The notes: generated by a model not told the origin, from the letters alone. 46,091 nt of DNA from Candidatus Helarchaeota archaeon (GCA_016840125.1 JAEOSY010000149.1:1-46091); one strand, 5' to 3'; shown: positions 35,776 through 45,737, counted from the first letter of the stretch. A program made the numbers and translations.

Positions 35776-36891
35776 CTATTTTTTTAAAATTTTCAAAGTT
35801 TGTTCATAATATCTTGGACCATATGATAGGGTAACCTGGTGAAATTCTCTATTTCGTAATATAACTCTCTCTAGATTCCCCTCGACCAACACTTGTTCAT
35901 CCCGCTGGACCTGTCCACGAAATTCCTCCACAAAAGAAAGAATACGGGTAATATCATCAACTTTTGGGCCTTCCAAGATATCAGAAATCTCTATCTTATA
36001 GATGGATTCCATGTTGAAAGAGTCCTTGTCCTCTAACACTTGAGCGCTAGCTTTAATCCAACCAACCCTCTCAATCCGCACCAATTCAGAATACTCATTT
36101 CTTATTTCCCCCCAATTCTTAACTGGCTCAAACTCAATTTTCACAGTACGATTGATTTTCTTACTTTGTATGATTGCATAAATCAGCTTTCTATATTCGT
36201 AAAATGGATATTGTTGGATTCCATAATGCTTAAAATGCCAATGTTTTGTTGAGGTCTTATAATCCCAATCTAAAAACTCATTTTGAATAGGGAATGAGGA
36301 TTGCTGATAAAAATCAGCAAGCATTTCTCTCAGCTCTTTCAGCGATCTTCTCCCATAAATAATAAAATCAATATCACTATAATCCACATGATAAAAATCA
36401 TGACAAATCGAACCAAATACTCCAAAATTGTGAGGTTTTAGTTGTGAATGGTCGCGAATGAGATCTAGGATCTCTAATAACACATTGATGAGTTTATCCT
36501 GTGGAGGATCTTTTAGTATTTCGCGAAGTCTTTCATCAGGACGGCGAATTGTGACTGCTTGCTTCCGGTTAATACCCACAAGTTCCGTTTTTAAGGCCTT
36601 ATGAGATATTTGGTATATAGGATATTTGTTTTTAATGAATTGAAGCCCCCCATCAAAATAGAATTTATAATACCGTGGACCAACCCCCTTGCCATCAGAC
36701 AGCCCTCGATATAAACATCGTGGGGCACGCGGATCAGAACTTTGATAAATCGATTCTAATGCGTATTCCACATCGCAAAAACAAGCGTTTTTTGGGTGAC
36801 TGTATCCGTAGGTTCGGAAGATAATGCCCTCCTTTGAAACTGGGGCATCCCGATCCCGAAATTTAACTACTTCAGGCATTCTAAAGGTCAT
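35776..36891 (-). CDS. nucleotidyltransferase-domain protein (paralogue 2)
   Basis: A 371-aa protein with the same three-part order as the one at 12119-13138. N-terminal domain with GIIFRTYGYSHP; nucleotidyltransferase core with FGVFGSICHDF near 157-166 and YSDIDFIIYG near 171-180; C-terminal barrel-like part (DEQVLVEGNLERVI). Its ATG overlaps the stop of the SCP2-like gene by 4 bp, so it is translated with it. The substrate is unknown. Confidence 0.75.
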   Translation of the reverse strand: MTFRMPEVVKFRDRDAPVSKEGIIFRTYGYSHPKNACFCDVEYALESIYQSSDPRAPRCLYRGLSDGKGVGPRYYKFYFDGGLQFIKNKYPIYQISHKALKTELVGINRKQAVTIRRPDERLREILKDPPQDKLINVLLEILDLIRDHSQLKPHNFGVFGSICHDFYHVDYSDIDFIIYGRRSLKELREMLADFYQQSSFPIQNEFLDWDYKTSTKHWHFKHYGIQQYPFYEYRKLIYAIIQSKKINRTVKIEFEPVKNWGEIRNEYSELVRIERVGWIKASAQVLEDKDSFNMESIYKIEISDILEGPKVDDITRILSFVEEFRGQVQRDEQVLVEGNLERVILRNREFHQVTLSYGPRYYEQTLKILKK

Positions 36892-37295
36892 TGCTCGTAA
36901 TATTTTTCTTCCATGATTCGCAGCACGTTTCCCACATTCATTAGGGTCGAAAGGTGGCGCTTTCCTTTGATTTTCAGTTTCCCAAAAACAATCGCCCTGA
37001 AACTGGACAGCTGCCGACTTGCAAAGTTGTTAAAATTTTCTAAAGTCGCCGTAATCTGCATGATTGGGTTCTCTATCTTCCCCCAGCCTATATCATATTT
37101 CCCGTCTTTCTCCAAGATGACGTGAGAAAACCCTGCGTAAGGAATTACAAAATTTACCCTGAACCCTATCTTCTTTATCTTTTCATTCCACTCGGGATGT
37201 TTCAATTTTTCTTCCACAAGGGAAATAAAGGTATCAATCAGCATTTCCAACTGGTTACTTTGTTCTTGTTCTGTGAAAGGTGATTCTTCCGCCAT
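36888..37295 (-). CDS. SCP2-like sterol-carrier-fold protein
   Basis: A 135-aa protein. The pattern IGFRVNFVIPYAG, then ITATLENF, then KLKIKGKRHLSTLMNVGNVL is that of the SCP2/sterol-carrier fold, whose members bind lipids or acyl-CoA in a hydrophobic tunnel. There is no catalytic motif. First gene of a two-gene unit coupled to the nucleotidyltransferase. The ligand is not predictable. Confidence 0.65.
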   Translation of the reverse strand: MAEESPFTEQEQSNQLEMLIDTFISLVEEKLKHPEWNEKIKKIGFRVNFVIPYAGFSHVILEKDGKYDIGWGKIENPIMQITATLENFNNFASRQLSSFRAIVFGKLKIKGKRHLSTLMNVGNVLRIMEEKYYEQ

Positions 37296-37424
37296 AACAT
37301 ATTACCCAGCATGTCTCGTACTAACATTGTTTTTAGATTATTAAAGAGGTACTTTGATATCTATATCAATAATTTTAAGATAAATTTATCTATTTGGTGC
37401 TAAAAATAGAAAAAAGGTGTTTCA

Positions 37425-38591
37425 ATGAATGTTGAAGATATTGATGTTTATCGAGAATTGCAGGAACATATGGATCAAATGCCTATAGGTTTCCCTGCCA
37501 CGAGATCTGGCATCGAATTAAGGATATTAAAACGTCTTTTCACCCCCGAAGAAGCAAAAATCGCGACGAAATTACGATACTCGGCTGAAATTACCGAGCC
37601 TTTGGAGAGTATTTACGACCGCGTGAAAGAACTCGGGATATCGATCGGTGGGTTGGAGAAGAACTTGAATAACATGGTTAAGAAAGGAACACTCTTATAT
37701 AAAAAAGAGGGCGATAAGAAATACTACGCAAACGCCTTGTTAGCAGTCGGAATAGCGGAATTCCAACTAAAAACCTTCGATAAAGAATTCTTAAATGATT
37801 TTTTTGCTTACGCAATGGAAGGATTCGTTTCAGAAATATTTAAAACTAAAATTCCCCAACTCCGCACCATTCCAATTGAACAAAGCATCACGCTGAAGGA
37901 TGAAGTGGCGAGCTATGACGATCTAAAAACGATTATTGAAAACATGGATGGACCATTCGCCGTGCAAGATTGCATTTGTCGGAAAGCTGCGGACATGCTA
38001 GGGCGACCATGTAAGGTAACAGAGGCGCGTGAGAATTGCATTGGATTTGGACCAATCGCACAAATGTATATAGATCAGGGATGGGGACGTCAATTGAGCA
38101 AGGAAGAAACTCTTGAAATCCTATGGAAAAATGAAGAGGAGGGGTTAGTCCTCCAACCAAGTAACTCACTCAGACCGGATTTTATCTGCTCATGTTGTAG
38201 TTGTTGTTGTATATTACTAACGATGAAAAACATATTTCCCCGCCCAGTTGAATTTTTTGCGACAAATTATTACGCGGAAGTGGATGGTGAAATGTGCATT
38301 GGATGCGGAGAATGTTTCGATCGTTGTCAAATGAAGGCTTTGACTCTCGATGACGAAGAGAAATCCAAGGTAGACTTGGATCGGTGCATTGGTTGTGGAT
38401 TATGCGTTACAAAGTGCCCGCAGGGTGCCATTGTACTCCGAAAAAAGGAGGAAGAAATCGCCCCACCAAAAGACAATGAAGAGCTATATACGAGGATTTT
38501 ACATAAAAAAGTTGAAATAGTCAAAGCGGAAGAAGAGAGGAAAGAAAAAAGGAGAAAAAGAAGAGAAGCAAGAAAAAGAAAAGCAGAATAA
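37425..38591 (+). CDS. winged-helix/4Fe-4S ferredoxin-domain protein
   Basis: A 388-aa protein. The N-terminal ~100 residues look like a winged helix (RILKRLFTPEEAKIATKL, LEKNLNNMVKKGTL). The middle region has Cys-rich segments (DCICRKAADMLGRPC, SCCSCCCILL). The C-terminal part is a 2x[4Fe-4S] ferredoxin (CIGCGECFDRC, CIGCGLCVTKCP), followed by a very basic charged tail. An AAGGTG site precedes the ATG. Family members occur in anaerobic archaea and bacteria; the role is unknown, probably redox or redox-linked regulation. Confidence 0.85.
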   Translation: MNVEDIDVYRELQEHMDQMPIGFPATRSGIELRILKRLFTPEEAKIATKLRYSAEITEPLESIYDRVKELGISIGGLEKNLNNMVKKGTLLYKKEGDKKYYANALLAVGIAEFQLKTFDKEFLNDFFAYAMEGFVSEIFKTKIPQLRTIPIEQSITLKDEVASYDDLKTIIENMDGPFAVQDCICRKAADMLGRPCKVTEARENCIGFGPIAQMYIDQGWGRQLSKEETLEILWKNEEEGLVLQPSNSLRPDFICSCCSCCCILLTMKNIFPRPVEFFATNYYAEVDGEMCIGCGECFDRCQMKALTLDDEEKSKVDLDRCIGCGLCVTKCPQGAIVLRKKEEEIAPPKDNEELYTRILHKKVEIVKAEEERKEKRRKRREARKRKAE

Positions 38592-38821
38592 AATAAGTAA
38601 TCAATCGTGTAATTTATTGAAATTAATCCCCTAAAACAGCAACAAACTCACAAAGTTCATCTCCAGCAAGCCGAGCTTTATTGTATTTCAAGCCAGGCGA
38701 TTAGTATTATCATGAGTTCAATATTAATCACTTAATCAAACAGTAAAAACACTTTTATTTGATGTTTAAAATTAAAACAATTAATAATTTATTTTGTTTT
38801 TAGATAGAATTGGTGAAAGGG

Positions 38822-39493
38822 ATGCAATTTGAAATTATTGAATTCGGATTATGGGGCATTACGTTAATCTTAATGGGGATTTTGGCTTCATATTGTTTGC
38901 ATATATGGCGGAAGGATAAATCTGCCTATTTTCTAGGATTAGGGTGCTTTATTAGCCTTTTCTTGGTAGCTTACATATGTTCTCTTATTAACATTTATTT
39001 TTTTGCATTTGATTTTGCTTCCATGACTTCCTCATACCTTCTTTTTAACCCAACATGGTTATTGTTTCGGTCTTTATTTACTGTTTTTGGTTGTGCAGGT
39101 TTGTTTCCCCTCCAATATGCGCTCAATAAGGAGGTTGTGAATACAAAATGGATTTTTATACCCATCGATGCGAGCATAATGATAATGTTCCTTCTAAATT
39201 ATGTTATTCCTACAGAGCTCGTTTATTATATCATTCCAATAGCTTTTACTTTATTTAGCATTCCGGCTAATTACTTCTACATGGCAAAAAAATCGACTGG
39301 TTCTATTCGAGTTAATTCACTTTTATTAGCTTTTGGAGCTTGTTTGTTTCTGTTGGGAGGTTTGATGTCATTTCCAGAAACGTGGATTCTTTTCCATTGG
39401 GACCCCCTGCTCATGAGAATTTTAGCTCCAGGATGGCTGTCAGCTGGTACACTTCTTTTTATAATCGGAGAGCGAAGATCTCGGAAGAAATAA
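38822..39493 (+). CDS. seven-helix membrane protein, unknown function
   Basis: About seven hydrophobic helices fill a ~223-aa chain, with a positively charged end (GERRSRKK) that suggests a cytoplasmic C-terminus. It has no retinal lysine motif and no recognised transporter signature. The ATG at 38822 has GGTGA 5 nt upstream; the TTG/GTG codons further up lack a site. It stands alone. Confidence 0.6.
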   Translation: MQFEIIEFGLWGITLILMGILASYCLHIWRKDKSAYFLGLGCFISLFLVAYICSLINIYFFAFDFASMTSSYLLFNPTWLLFRSLFTVFGCAGLFPLQYALNKEVVNTKWIFIPIDASIMIMFLLNYVIPTELVYYIIPIAFTLFSIPANYFYMAKKSTGSIRVNSLLLAFGACLFLLGGLMSFPETWILFHWDPLLMRILAPGWLSAGTLLFIIGERRSRKK

Positions 39494-39647
39494 TATGTGG
39501 ATGTAGGTGTTATTGTGTATAGTCATTTATACAAGATGTACAACTATTTGTTTAACAGATTCATACTTTTTCATAGATCCAATTATCGAACTAGTTGGTG
39601 GATGTCTGGGTCTATTTCTCGTTCTTGAAACCTAATTCATCGATAAA

Positions 39648-41024
39648 TTAAGTTTGTATCTCTATTTTACGCTCGGCCTTAAGTTTATCCAATAGTATTT
39701 TCACACCAACCGGGATCAAATCACCCGCTGCACCACGTCCTTTTACATCCATACCGACCATGTAGAGCCCTCTTGGCCCTTTATAATCCAATGCGGGATC
39801 GATTCGTTCATCTCCGATCTGTCCAAACGCTTGGGCAGATTCGGTGGCCGGAAATGTTCCATGGAACAAACTTTCCACGCGCATATCCGTAATTTCATCC
39901 AAGTTTGGAATTAATTGGTGTATATCCTCATTTACAAGCTGGAGTTCTAATTTTATATCATCAGATTGTAAGGCGAAAAACACGTCATACATTTCCTTTC
40001 CCGGCGGTGCTACGGATTTGTCTAGAAATGAAGCCCAATAAATCCCTGAAACTCGTTTTGCATCGGGTGTCACCATAAACGGTGCATTTTTTTCCCAGAG
40101 TGGTTCAGTTAAACCTAATATAATCGAGCCACATTCCGATGGAATCAGATTCTTTATTCGTTCAACTAAATCTTCGGGCAAATTTTCCTCTCCAGCCAGT
40201 CGTAACAACGCCATCGCACCGGCGTTATGAATTACGATCTCGGAATAAATCGTTGAACCGTTATCAAGTTCAACTCCTGATACTTCATTCTTATCAAAAA
40301 AAATCGATTTTACCGGAGAATTAACGCGGATCTCGCCCTTGTTTTCAATGAACACTCTTTCCAATTCGTCTATCATTGATTTAGTCCCGCCAACAGTGTA
40401 ACCAATGCCTTTTGAAGCTATGCGATTCAATTCTCTTATTACAAATCCCAATTCGCCCGCCATGATTGTATCTATATCCAATCCACTCGCAGTGAAGGAG
40501 ATGGCGTTGACCAAATTCTTAAATCGTTCACTTTTTACGGAGAATTGATTCAGTAAAGCCCTGACTGAAATTTTATCCAATTCTTTAATTATTTTGCGTC
40601 GAGTTGACGTCAGTCGGTTCATGAAATTCATTATGCTTGACCAATCTTCCTCGGGGTACAGTTTAAAAAGAGTTTGTATTCCATCCGGTTTAGTTATGTC
40701 GAACAGAACTTCGGATCCATCTTTCCATTTTACTAGTCCTGGAAGCGAGTTCGGGTCTTCCTGCGATACATAGTCTATTTTACAGCCCAGATTCTCGCAC
40801 ATCTTCCCAATGTTTGATTCAGGACCCAAGTTTGCCCACGCGCCAGTCGTCACCAAGTATCCTTTATGTGGAATTTCCGTATATTTACCTCCAATTATTG
40901 GAGCTTTTTCAAGAATCAAGACTTTCTTTTCTGCTTTTGCAAGCGCTACGCCTGTCATTAATCCCCCGATACCCGAACCAATTATAATAACATCAAATTC
41001 TTCCATTTTACAAACCGTCTTCAT
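39648..41024 (-). CDS. FAD-dependent oxidoreductase, phytoene-desaturase-like
   Basis: A 458-aa flavoprotein. Rossmann dinucleotide motif DVIIIGSGIGGLMTGVAL (GxGxxG near residues 16-21), then LEKAPIIGGK, and a C-terminal FAD-binding GLYMVGMDVKGRGAAG. The order matches the phytoene dehydrogenase/amine-oxidase-like group. The ATG at 41006 is an alternative start. It lies 6 bp after a small ferredoxin gene and is the last gene of a four-gene minus-strand unit, so it likely exchanges electrons with that ferredoxin. Confidence 0.85.
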   Translation of the reverse strand: MKTVCKMEEFDVIIIGSGIGGLMTGVALAKAEKKVLILEKAPIIGGKYTEIPHKGYLVTTGAWANLGPESNIGKMCENLGCKIDYVSQEDPNSLPGLVKWKDGSEVLFDITKPDGIQTLFKLYPEEDWSSIMNFMNRLTSTRRKIIKELDKISVRALLNQFSVKSERFKNLVNAISFTASGLDIDTIMAGELGFVIRELNRIASKGIGYTVGGTKSMIDELERVFIENKGEIRVNSPVKSIFFDKNEVSGVELDNGSTIYSEIVIHNAGAMALLRLAGEENLPEDLVERIKNLIPSECGSIILGLTEPLWEKNAPFMVTPDAKRVSGIYWASFLDKSVAPPGKEMYDVFFALQSDDIKLELQLVNEDIHQLIPNLDEITDMRVESLFHGTFPATESAQAFGQIGDERIDPALDYKGPRGLYMVGMDVKGRGAAGDLIPVGVKILLDKLKAERKIEIQT

Positions 41025-41030
41025 TATAAT

Positions 41031-41201
41031 TTATTCAATCACCAATATTGCATTGTTTGGACAAATATTTATACATTTTAAACATCTTGTACAATTCTCG
41101 TTCAAATTGGCGGTAAGATGTACCTCTATTGCTTCTTTTTGACAGATTAACTGGCAATATGCACATCCCGTGCATCTAGAATGGTCAATTTCAATTTTCA
41201 T
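41031..41201 (-). CDS. 2x[4Fe-4S] ferredoxin, 56 aa
   Basis: A small ferredoxin. First cluster Cys10, 13, 16, 20 (CTGCAYCQLIC, with Gln instead of Pro after the last Cys). Second cluster Cys37, 40, 43, 47 (CTRCLKCINICP). Normal length for the minimal clostridial type. It is 15 bp after the unknown-family gene and 6 bp before the flavoprotein, and GAGGTTGAAAC lies before its ATG. It probably serves the adjacent flavoprotein. Confidence 0.9.
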   Translation of the reverse strand: MKIEIDHSRCTGCAYCQLICQKEAIEVHLTANLNENCTRCLKCINICPNNAILVIE

Positions 41202-41216
41202 TTAGTTTCAACCTCT

Positions 41217-42380
41217 CTACAAGAACTTAGTATTTCGTCCCCAACCCTTACTTATTATTTTTTCGCCTGAAATCTCTTCATCAGGTGTTTCTATATCAAT
41301 ATTTACATATAATCCATTCAATGCTTCATCTAACGTGAGATTTAATGTATCTAAAGTAATTTTTTCACCAATTGGGTGTTTAAACACTAAGCTATCTTCA
41401 TCCAAGTAAGATTTCTTATCTTTAAGGTTTGGTGGAATACAACTTATTGATTGTCTAGGAGTATATGTACCCAAACTATCCCATTTATGTTTCATGAATG
41501 GAAGCATGTCAGGTATTTTTTCGTTTAGCATTTGACGAACCTCTTCTTCTATAGGTTGACATACTAATTTTCCTTTACTGGATAATCCCGCCAGTTTGTT
41601 TATAAATGATGCACGACCTGCGTAGAGCAATGTTTGTAATAAACTGGGCATGGGATAAAATGTAATTAACTTATCATTCAAGTTGTATACTGTTTTGCCG
41701 CTCGCACCATCGTACGCGAAGGCAAATATTTCAAAATTAGAGGTTTTGCACATAACTTCTATAGTTCCACTTCCCCATAGCAGACCAACCGAATACGGTG
41801 TATCAGCAAGTTCGGGATTACGTTCATTCCTCACATCTAACATGATATCCGTTGCCAGTTGTGCGATCTTATCTATATTTTTAGCTTTCTTTGGAATATC
41901 CCGCAGCTTCATTCCCCGCTTGATATGGCGGCGGTCAAACACTTCGTCATTTACATCAGCCCCGATAACAAACCAGTCAAGTGGATAACCATTGACACAA
42001 TGGACGGTCATAATGAAGGTTACTTCTAAATTTTGGTCATCCAACCCAAAGTAGGACATCGATCCATCACCACCATATATCAGTTTTATGAATCCTTGTA
42101 ATAAATCCAATCGTAATGCAAATATTGGTGGAAAGAAGCAATAACTAAAAGTTTTTTCCGCTTCTTCAGCTGATATTTTCCCGGAAAGTAGATCTTTTGC
42201 AGTATAAAGGCTTTCATTAAGTCTCGTCTGTGACCAATCATGTAAAGCAAGGGAGTAATCCCTCAGGAATTTATTTACTCGTTCAAATCCAAATTTCTTG
42301 TAAAGATCATAACAAATTTCGTGGAGGGGCAGTTGTTGTTTGGTCCTTATATGATCCGGAATGTCTCCATACGTGAACAT
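41217..42380 (-). CDS. unrecognised family, tandem paralogue A, 387 aa
   Basis: I do not recognise this family. A soluble mixed alpha/beta protein. The stretches best kept between the two copies are FTYGDIPD (start), FGFERVNKFL, ISAEEAEK, TFIMTVHC, IKRGMKLRDIPKKAKN, DVRNERNPE, GLSSKGKLV and a C-terminal GEKITLDTLNLT...ISKGWGRNTKFL. There are conserved His and Cys (VHC) but no classical metal motif. AGGTGAT precedes the ATG. Third-to-last gene of a redox operon, so a substrate-binding or enzyme role next to the ferredoxin/flavoprotein pair is inferred. Confidence 0.7.
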   Translation of the reverse strand: MFTYGDIPDHIRTKQQLPLHEICYDLYKKFGFERVNKFLRDYSLALHDWSQTRLNESLYTAKDLLSGKISAEEAEKTFSYCFFPPIFALRLDLLQGFIKLIYGGDGSMSYFGLDDQNLEVTFIMTVHCVNGYPLDWFVIGADVNDEVFDRRHIKRGMKLRDIPKKAKNIDKIAQLATDIMLDVRNERNPELADTPYSVGLLWGSGTIEVMCKTSNFEIFAFAYDGASGKTVYNLNDKLITFYPMPSLLQTLLYAGRASFINKLAGLSSKGKLVCQPIEEEVRQMLNEKIPDMLPFMKHKWDSLGTYTPRQSISCIPPNLKDKKSYLDEDSLVFKHPIGEKITLDTLNLTLDEALNGLYVNIDIETPDEEISGEKIISKGWGRNTKFL

Positions 42381-42393
42381 GTTTTGTAATCAC

Positions 42394-43563
42394 CTACAAG
42401 AACTTAGTGTTTCGGCCCCACCCCTTGCTTATTATTTTTTCTGCTGAAATCGCTTCATCAGGCGTTTCTGTATCAATATCTAGATATAATCCATTCAAAG
42501 CTTCATCGAACGTGAGATTTAACGTATCTAACGTAATTTTTTCCCCAATAGGGCGTTTAAATACTAAGCTCTCTTCATCCAAGTAAGTTTTCTTATCTTT
42601 AACGTTTGGGGGAATACAACCGATTGTTTGTTTTGGAGTAGGCATACCCATATTATCCCATTCATGTTTCTTGAATGCAATTACGTCAGGTAATTTCTCG
42701 GTTAGAAAGCTTTGACGAGCGTCTTCTTCCATAGGTTGGAGTACTAATTTTCCTTTACTGGATAATCCCGTCAGTTTGTTTACAAATGATGCACGATCTT
42801 GGTAGAGAAATGTCTGTATTAGACTGGGAATGGGGTAATATGTCATGATATTACCCAGTGGAAGGTTGTATAATCTTTTGCCGTTCCCAGCATCGTACGC
42901 CATGGATAATAATTCATAATTAGAGGTTTTACACCAAACTTCTAAAGCTCCACTGCCCCATACCAGACCGAGCGTATACGGATTATCAGCAAATTCAGGA
43001 TTACGTTCATTCCTCACATCTAATAAGATGTCCGTTGCCAGTTTTCCGATCTGATTCATATTTTTAGCTTTCTTTGGAATATCCCGCAGCTTCATTCCCC
43101 GCTTCATATGGCGCCGTTCAAACACTTCGTCATCAGTATCAGGTCCGATTACAAACCAGTCAACTGGATACCCATTGATACAATGAACGGTCATAATGAA
43201 GGTTAAGTCTAAACTTTGGTCATCGAATCCAATGAAGGACATCGATGCATCACCACCAAAGATCAGTTTCATGAATCCTTGTAATAAATCCAATCTTATT
43301 GATATTATCGCTGGAAAGAAGCAAAAACTAAAAATTTTTTCCGCTTTTTCAGCTGATATTTTCCCGGCAAGGAGATCTTTTGCAGTATAAATGCTTTCAT
43401 CAAGTCTTACCTGGCACCAATCGTGTAAACAAACAGAGAAGTCAGTCAAGAATTTATTTACTCGTTCAAACCCAAAGTTCTTGAAAAGATCATAATATAC
43501 TGGCAGGAGGGGCAGTTGTTGTTTGGTCCTAATATTATCCGGAATGTCTCCATACGTGAACAT
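42394..43563 (-). CDS. unrecognised family, tandem paralogue B, 389 aa
   Basis: Clearly homologous over its whole length to the next gene, well over half identical by eye, so the pair arose by tandem duplication. I start at 43563 (MFTYGDIPD) because the paralogue starts there and GGATG lies upstream; an in-frame ATG at 43590 would add nine residues with no counterpart. Divergence is greatest near residues 215-260 and 285-310. It is first in the minus-strand unit, controlled from the region with the AAATGTTA palindrome. Confidence 0.7.
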   Translation of the reverse strand: MFTYGDIPDNIRTKQQLPLLPVYYDLFKNFGFERVNKFLTDFSVCLHDWCQVRLDESIYTAKDLLAGKISAEKAEKIFSFCFFPAIISIRLDLLQGFMKLIFGGDASMSFIGFDDQSLDLTFIMTVHCINGYPVDWFVIGPDTDDEVFERRHMKRGMKLRDIPKKAKNMNQIGKLATDILLDVRNERNPEFADNPYTLGLVWGSGALEVWCKTSNYELLSMAYDAGNGKRLYNLPLGNIMTYYPIPSLIQTFLYQDRASFVNKLTGLSSKGKLVLQPMEEDARQSFLTEKLPDVIAFKKHEWDNMGMPTPKQTIGCIPPNVKDKKTYLDEESLVFKRPIGEKITLDTLNLTFDEALNGLYLDIDTETPDEAISAEKIISKGWGRNTKFL

Positions 43564-43699
43564 GTTATTACATCCATTTTTTTCATACAAATTCAGTGGT
43601 TCAATTTCGCAAATTATTCTTATTCTATAAGAAAGCTATGTTTCTATTCAAAAAACTTTTATAAATGTAATAAATATAAGTATACTCCATAATAGTTAT

Positions 43700-43727
43700 A
43701 AATGTTACAAATGTTAGAATAACATTT
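43700..43727. promoter_or_regulatory. palindromic operator-like site with an extra half-site
   Basis: AAATGTTA-GAA-TAACATTT at 43709-43727 is a perfect 8-bp-arm palindrome. A third AAATGTTA at 43700-43707 is directly repeated 9 bp before it. It lies between two divergent redox operons, about 88 bp before the plus-strand gene and 137 bp before the minus-strand one. A shared dimeric regulator is the simplest reading. Confidence 0.6.
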
Positions 43728-43814
43728 AATAATCGCTTGGCTTACAATACAATAAATGTAGGCTTGCTAGAGATGAATATTATGCGTTTGTTACAGTTTT
43801 AGGTGATTAAAAAG

Positions 43815-45257
43815 ATGATAAGAAAAGATTTAGTGGATATAGTTGGTTCTGATTATGTTTTAGATGATGATGCTACTCTTACGGATTTTTCCAAAGATTA
43901 CAGTTTTACGCCACATATAAAACCAGACTATGTGGTGTTACCCGAAAATCTTCAAGAAATACAACAAATCGTTTCCTATGCAAATACAATTAAGATGCCA
44001 CTCATACCTCGCAGTTCTGATGTTGGTTTTTATGGAGCAGGAGTTCCAACCCAAGGTGGAATTATCGTAAAGTTAACGAGAATGAATAAGATACTGAACA
44101 TTGATACACGAAATAAAGCAGCGAGATTCCAACCTGGAGTAAGGTTTGGTCAGCTTCAAGAAGAGCTTAAAAAACACAATCTAAGAGCTCTCAATCCATT
44201 GCTGCCTCATTTAGGAAAATCAGTGATCACGAATTATCTTGAAACAATTCCTGCACTTATTCCGAAATTCGAATATAGTGACCCAATTCTAACCATGGAA
44301 ATGGTAATGCCTGAGGGAAATATTTTTAGAACAGGTGGAGCAGCTGCCTCCTGGTCCCCTGAAGAATCCGAGACCGACCTTGTTTTTCCTCATGGTCCAG
44401 CTTATGTGGGTATAAATAAGTTTTTCCAAGGTGCCCAAGGCACGTTTGGAATTGTCACATGGATGAATGTAAAGGTAGAACCACTCCCGAGTATGCAAAA
44501 ATTATTTTTAATTCCCTTTCAAAAGCTTGAGGATTTAATCGATCCAATATACAAGATTCAAAGACGAATGATAGGTTATGAGTGTTTTATTTTAAATAAC
44601 CTTGACATCGCAAGTATTATCGCAAAAAAGCCAGGAGATATTGAAACAATAAAAGGACAACTTCCCCCATGGGTATTGTCTATATGTCTGGGAGGATTAG
44701 AATTGTTCCCAGAGGAGAGATTTGAATACGTAGATGAAGAATTAATGGAAATCGCATCAGATTTTATGTTTAATGTTCAAACAAGTTTATCAGACTTTCC
44801 TGGAATTGAAAAGGATATAATAAAAATGCTGGGGGAACCTTGGAAAGAAGAACCCTATTGGAAATTTCGTTATAAAGGTCGAAGTTGTGATTTGATTTTC
44901 CTTACAACCTTTGATAAGGTTCCGGAGTTTACTAAGGCTGTTTTCAATCTATCCGAAAATAACGGCTATCCACTAAATGATATAGGAGTATATTTACAAC
45001 CCATGGAGTATGGTAGGGTCTGCCATGTGGAATATAACTTTCATTTTGATCCAAATTCACTCAAAGATGTTGAGAATATTCGTAACTTGTATTTGAAAGC
45101 AGGTAAACTTGTAGTATCGAAAGGTGGACTAATCAAGCCATACGGTCCGTTATCCGATATAATTTATCAAAGAGCTACAACTTATACTCAAGTTCAAAGA
45201 AGAGTTAAAAAAGTTTTCGACCCAAATAAAATAATGAACCCAAATAGGATTGGTTAG
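43815..45257 (+). CDS. FAD-binding oxidase, GlcD-like (FAD_binding_4 family)
   Basis: A 480-aa flavoprotein of the vanillyl-alcohol-oxidase/glycolate-oxidase superfamily. PDYVVLPENLQEIQQIVSYA and PLIPRSSDVGFYGAG form the FAD pyrophosphate site. QGTFGIVTWMNVKVEPLP closes the FAD domain. A substrate-binding cap follows, and the C-terminus has the family-type KVFDPNKIMNPNRIG. AGGTGAT lies 7 nt before the ATG at 43815; the GTG at 43803 overlaps that site. Followed by an HdrC-like and a CCG-domain protein, it probably passes electrons from an organic acid or related donor to them. Confidence 0.88.
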   Translation: MIRKDLVDIVGSDYVLDDDATLTDFSKDYSFTPHIKPDYVVLPENLQEIQQIVSYANTIKMPLIPRSSDVGFYGAGVPTQGGIIVKLTRMNKILNIDTRNKAARFQPGVRFGQLQEELKKHNLRALNPLLPHLGKSVITNYLETIPALIPKFEYSDPILTMEMVMPEGNIFRTGGAAASWSPEESETDLVFPHGPAYVGINKFFQGAQGTFGIVTWMNVKVEPLPSMQKLFLIPFQKLEDLIDPIYKIQRRMIGYECFILNNLDIASIIAKKPGDIETIKGQLPPWVLSICLGGLELFPEERFEYVDEELMEIASDFMFNVQTSLSDFPGIEKDIIKMLGEPWKEEPYWKFRYKGRSCDLIFLTTFDKVPEFTKAVFNLSENNGYPLNDIGVYLQPMEYGRVCHVEYNFHFDPNSLKDVENIRNLYLKAGKLVVSKGGLIKPYGPLSDIIYQRATTYTQVQRRVKKVFDPNKIMNPNRIG

Positions 45258-45266
45258 GTGATTTAA

Positions 45267-45737
45267 ATGTTTGAAGATTATAAATGGGATGCAGATTCTT
45301 GTATAAGATGTTCTTCTTGTAAATGGATGCATCCTTGGGAGGTAAAAAGCCCCAGATTTTCTAAAATCTGCCCAAGTAGCGCAAGATATTTGTTTGATGC
45401 ATTCTCGGCCCAAGGGCGACTGAACATTGTTACCGGACTGATAGATGGTTCCTTGACTTATGAAGATTCTCCTAGACTTTTGGAAATAGTTTTTAGTTGT
45501 ACCCTCTGTGGCGCATGTGATATCATGTGTAAGCGATCATTGGATCATGAAGTATTACTAACGCTAAAAGCGCTTAGAAAAAAGGTAGTCGATGATGGAT
45601 TAGGACCTTTACCTCAACATAAAGCATTCGCTGATAGTATTGAGAAAAACCATAATCCATATAATGAGCCACACGAAGATCGATTGAAATGGTTAAAAAA
45701 ATTTGAAATGGTTGCGGAGGTCAAGAAAAATGAGTGA
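45267..45737 (+). CDS. HdrC-like 4Fe-4S protein
   Basis: A 156-aa protein. The N-terminal cluster region CIRCSSCKWMHP, with a later KICPS Cys, is atypical. The second cluster is CTLCGACDIMCK near 79-90. The helical remainder resembles HdrC and the N-terminal half of GlcF-type subunits. AGGTGATTTAA in the end of the GlcD-like gene serves as its ribosome-binding site. Its last 8 bp overlap the next gene (ATGAGTGA), so translation is coupled. Confidence 0.82.
   Translation: MFEDYKWDADSCIRCSSCKWMHPWEVKSPRFSKICPSSARYLFDAFSAQGRLNIVTGLIDGSLTYEDSPRLLEIVFSCTLCGACDIMCKRSLDHEVLLTLKALRKKVVDDGLGPLPQHKAFADSIEKNHNPYNEPHEDRLKWLKKFEMVAEVKKNE

Noticed and set aside
41217..43563. Assigning the tandem paralogues to a named enzyme family
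   Set aside because: No motif is diagnostic; a function taken from the neighbours would be invented.
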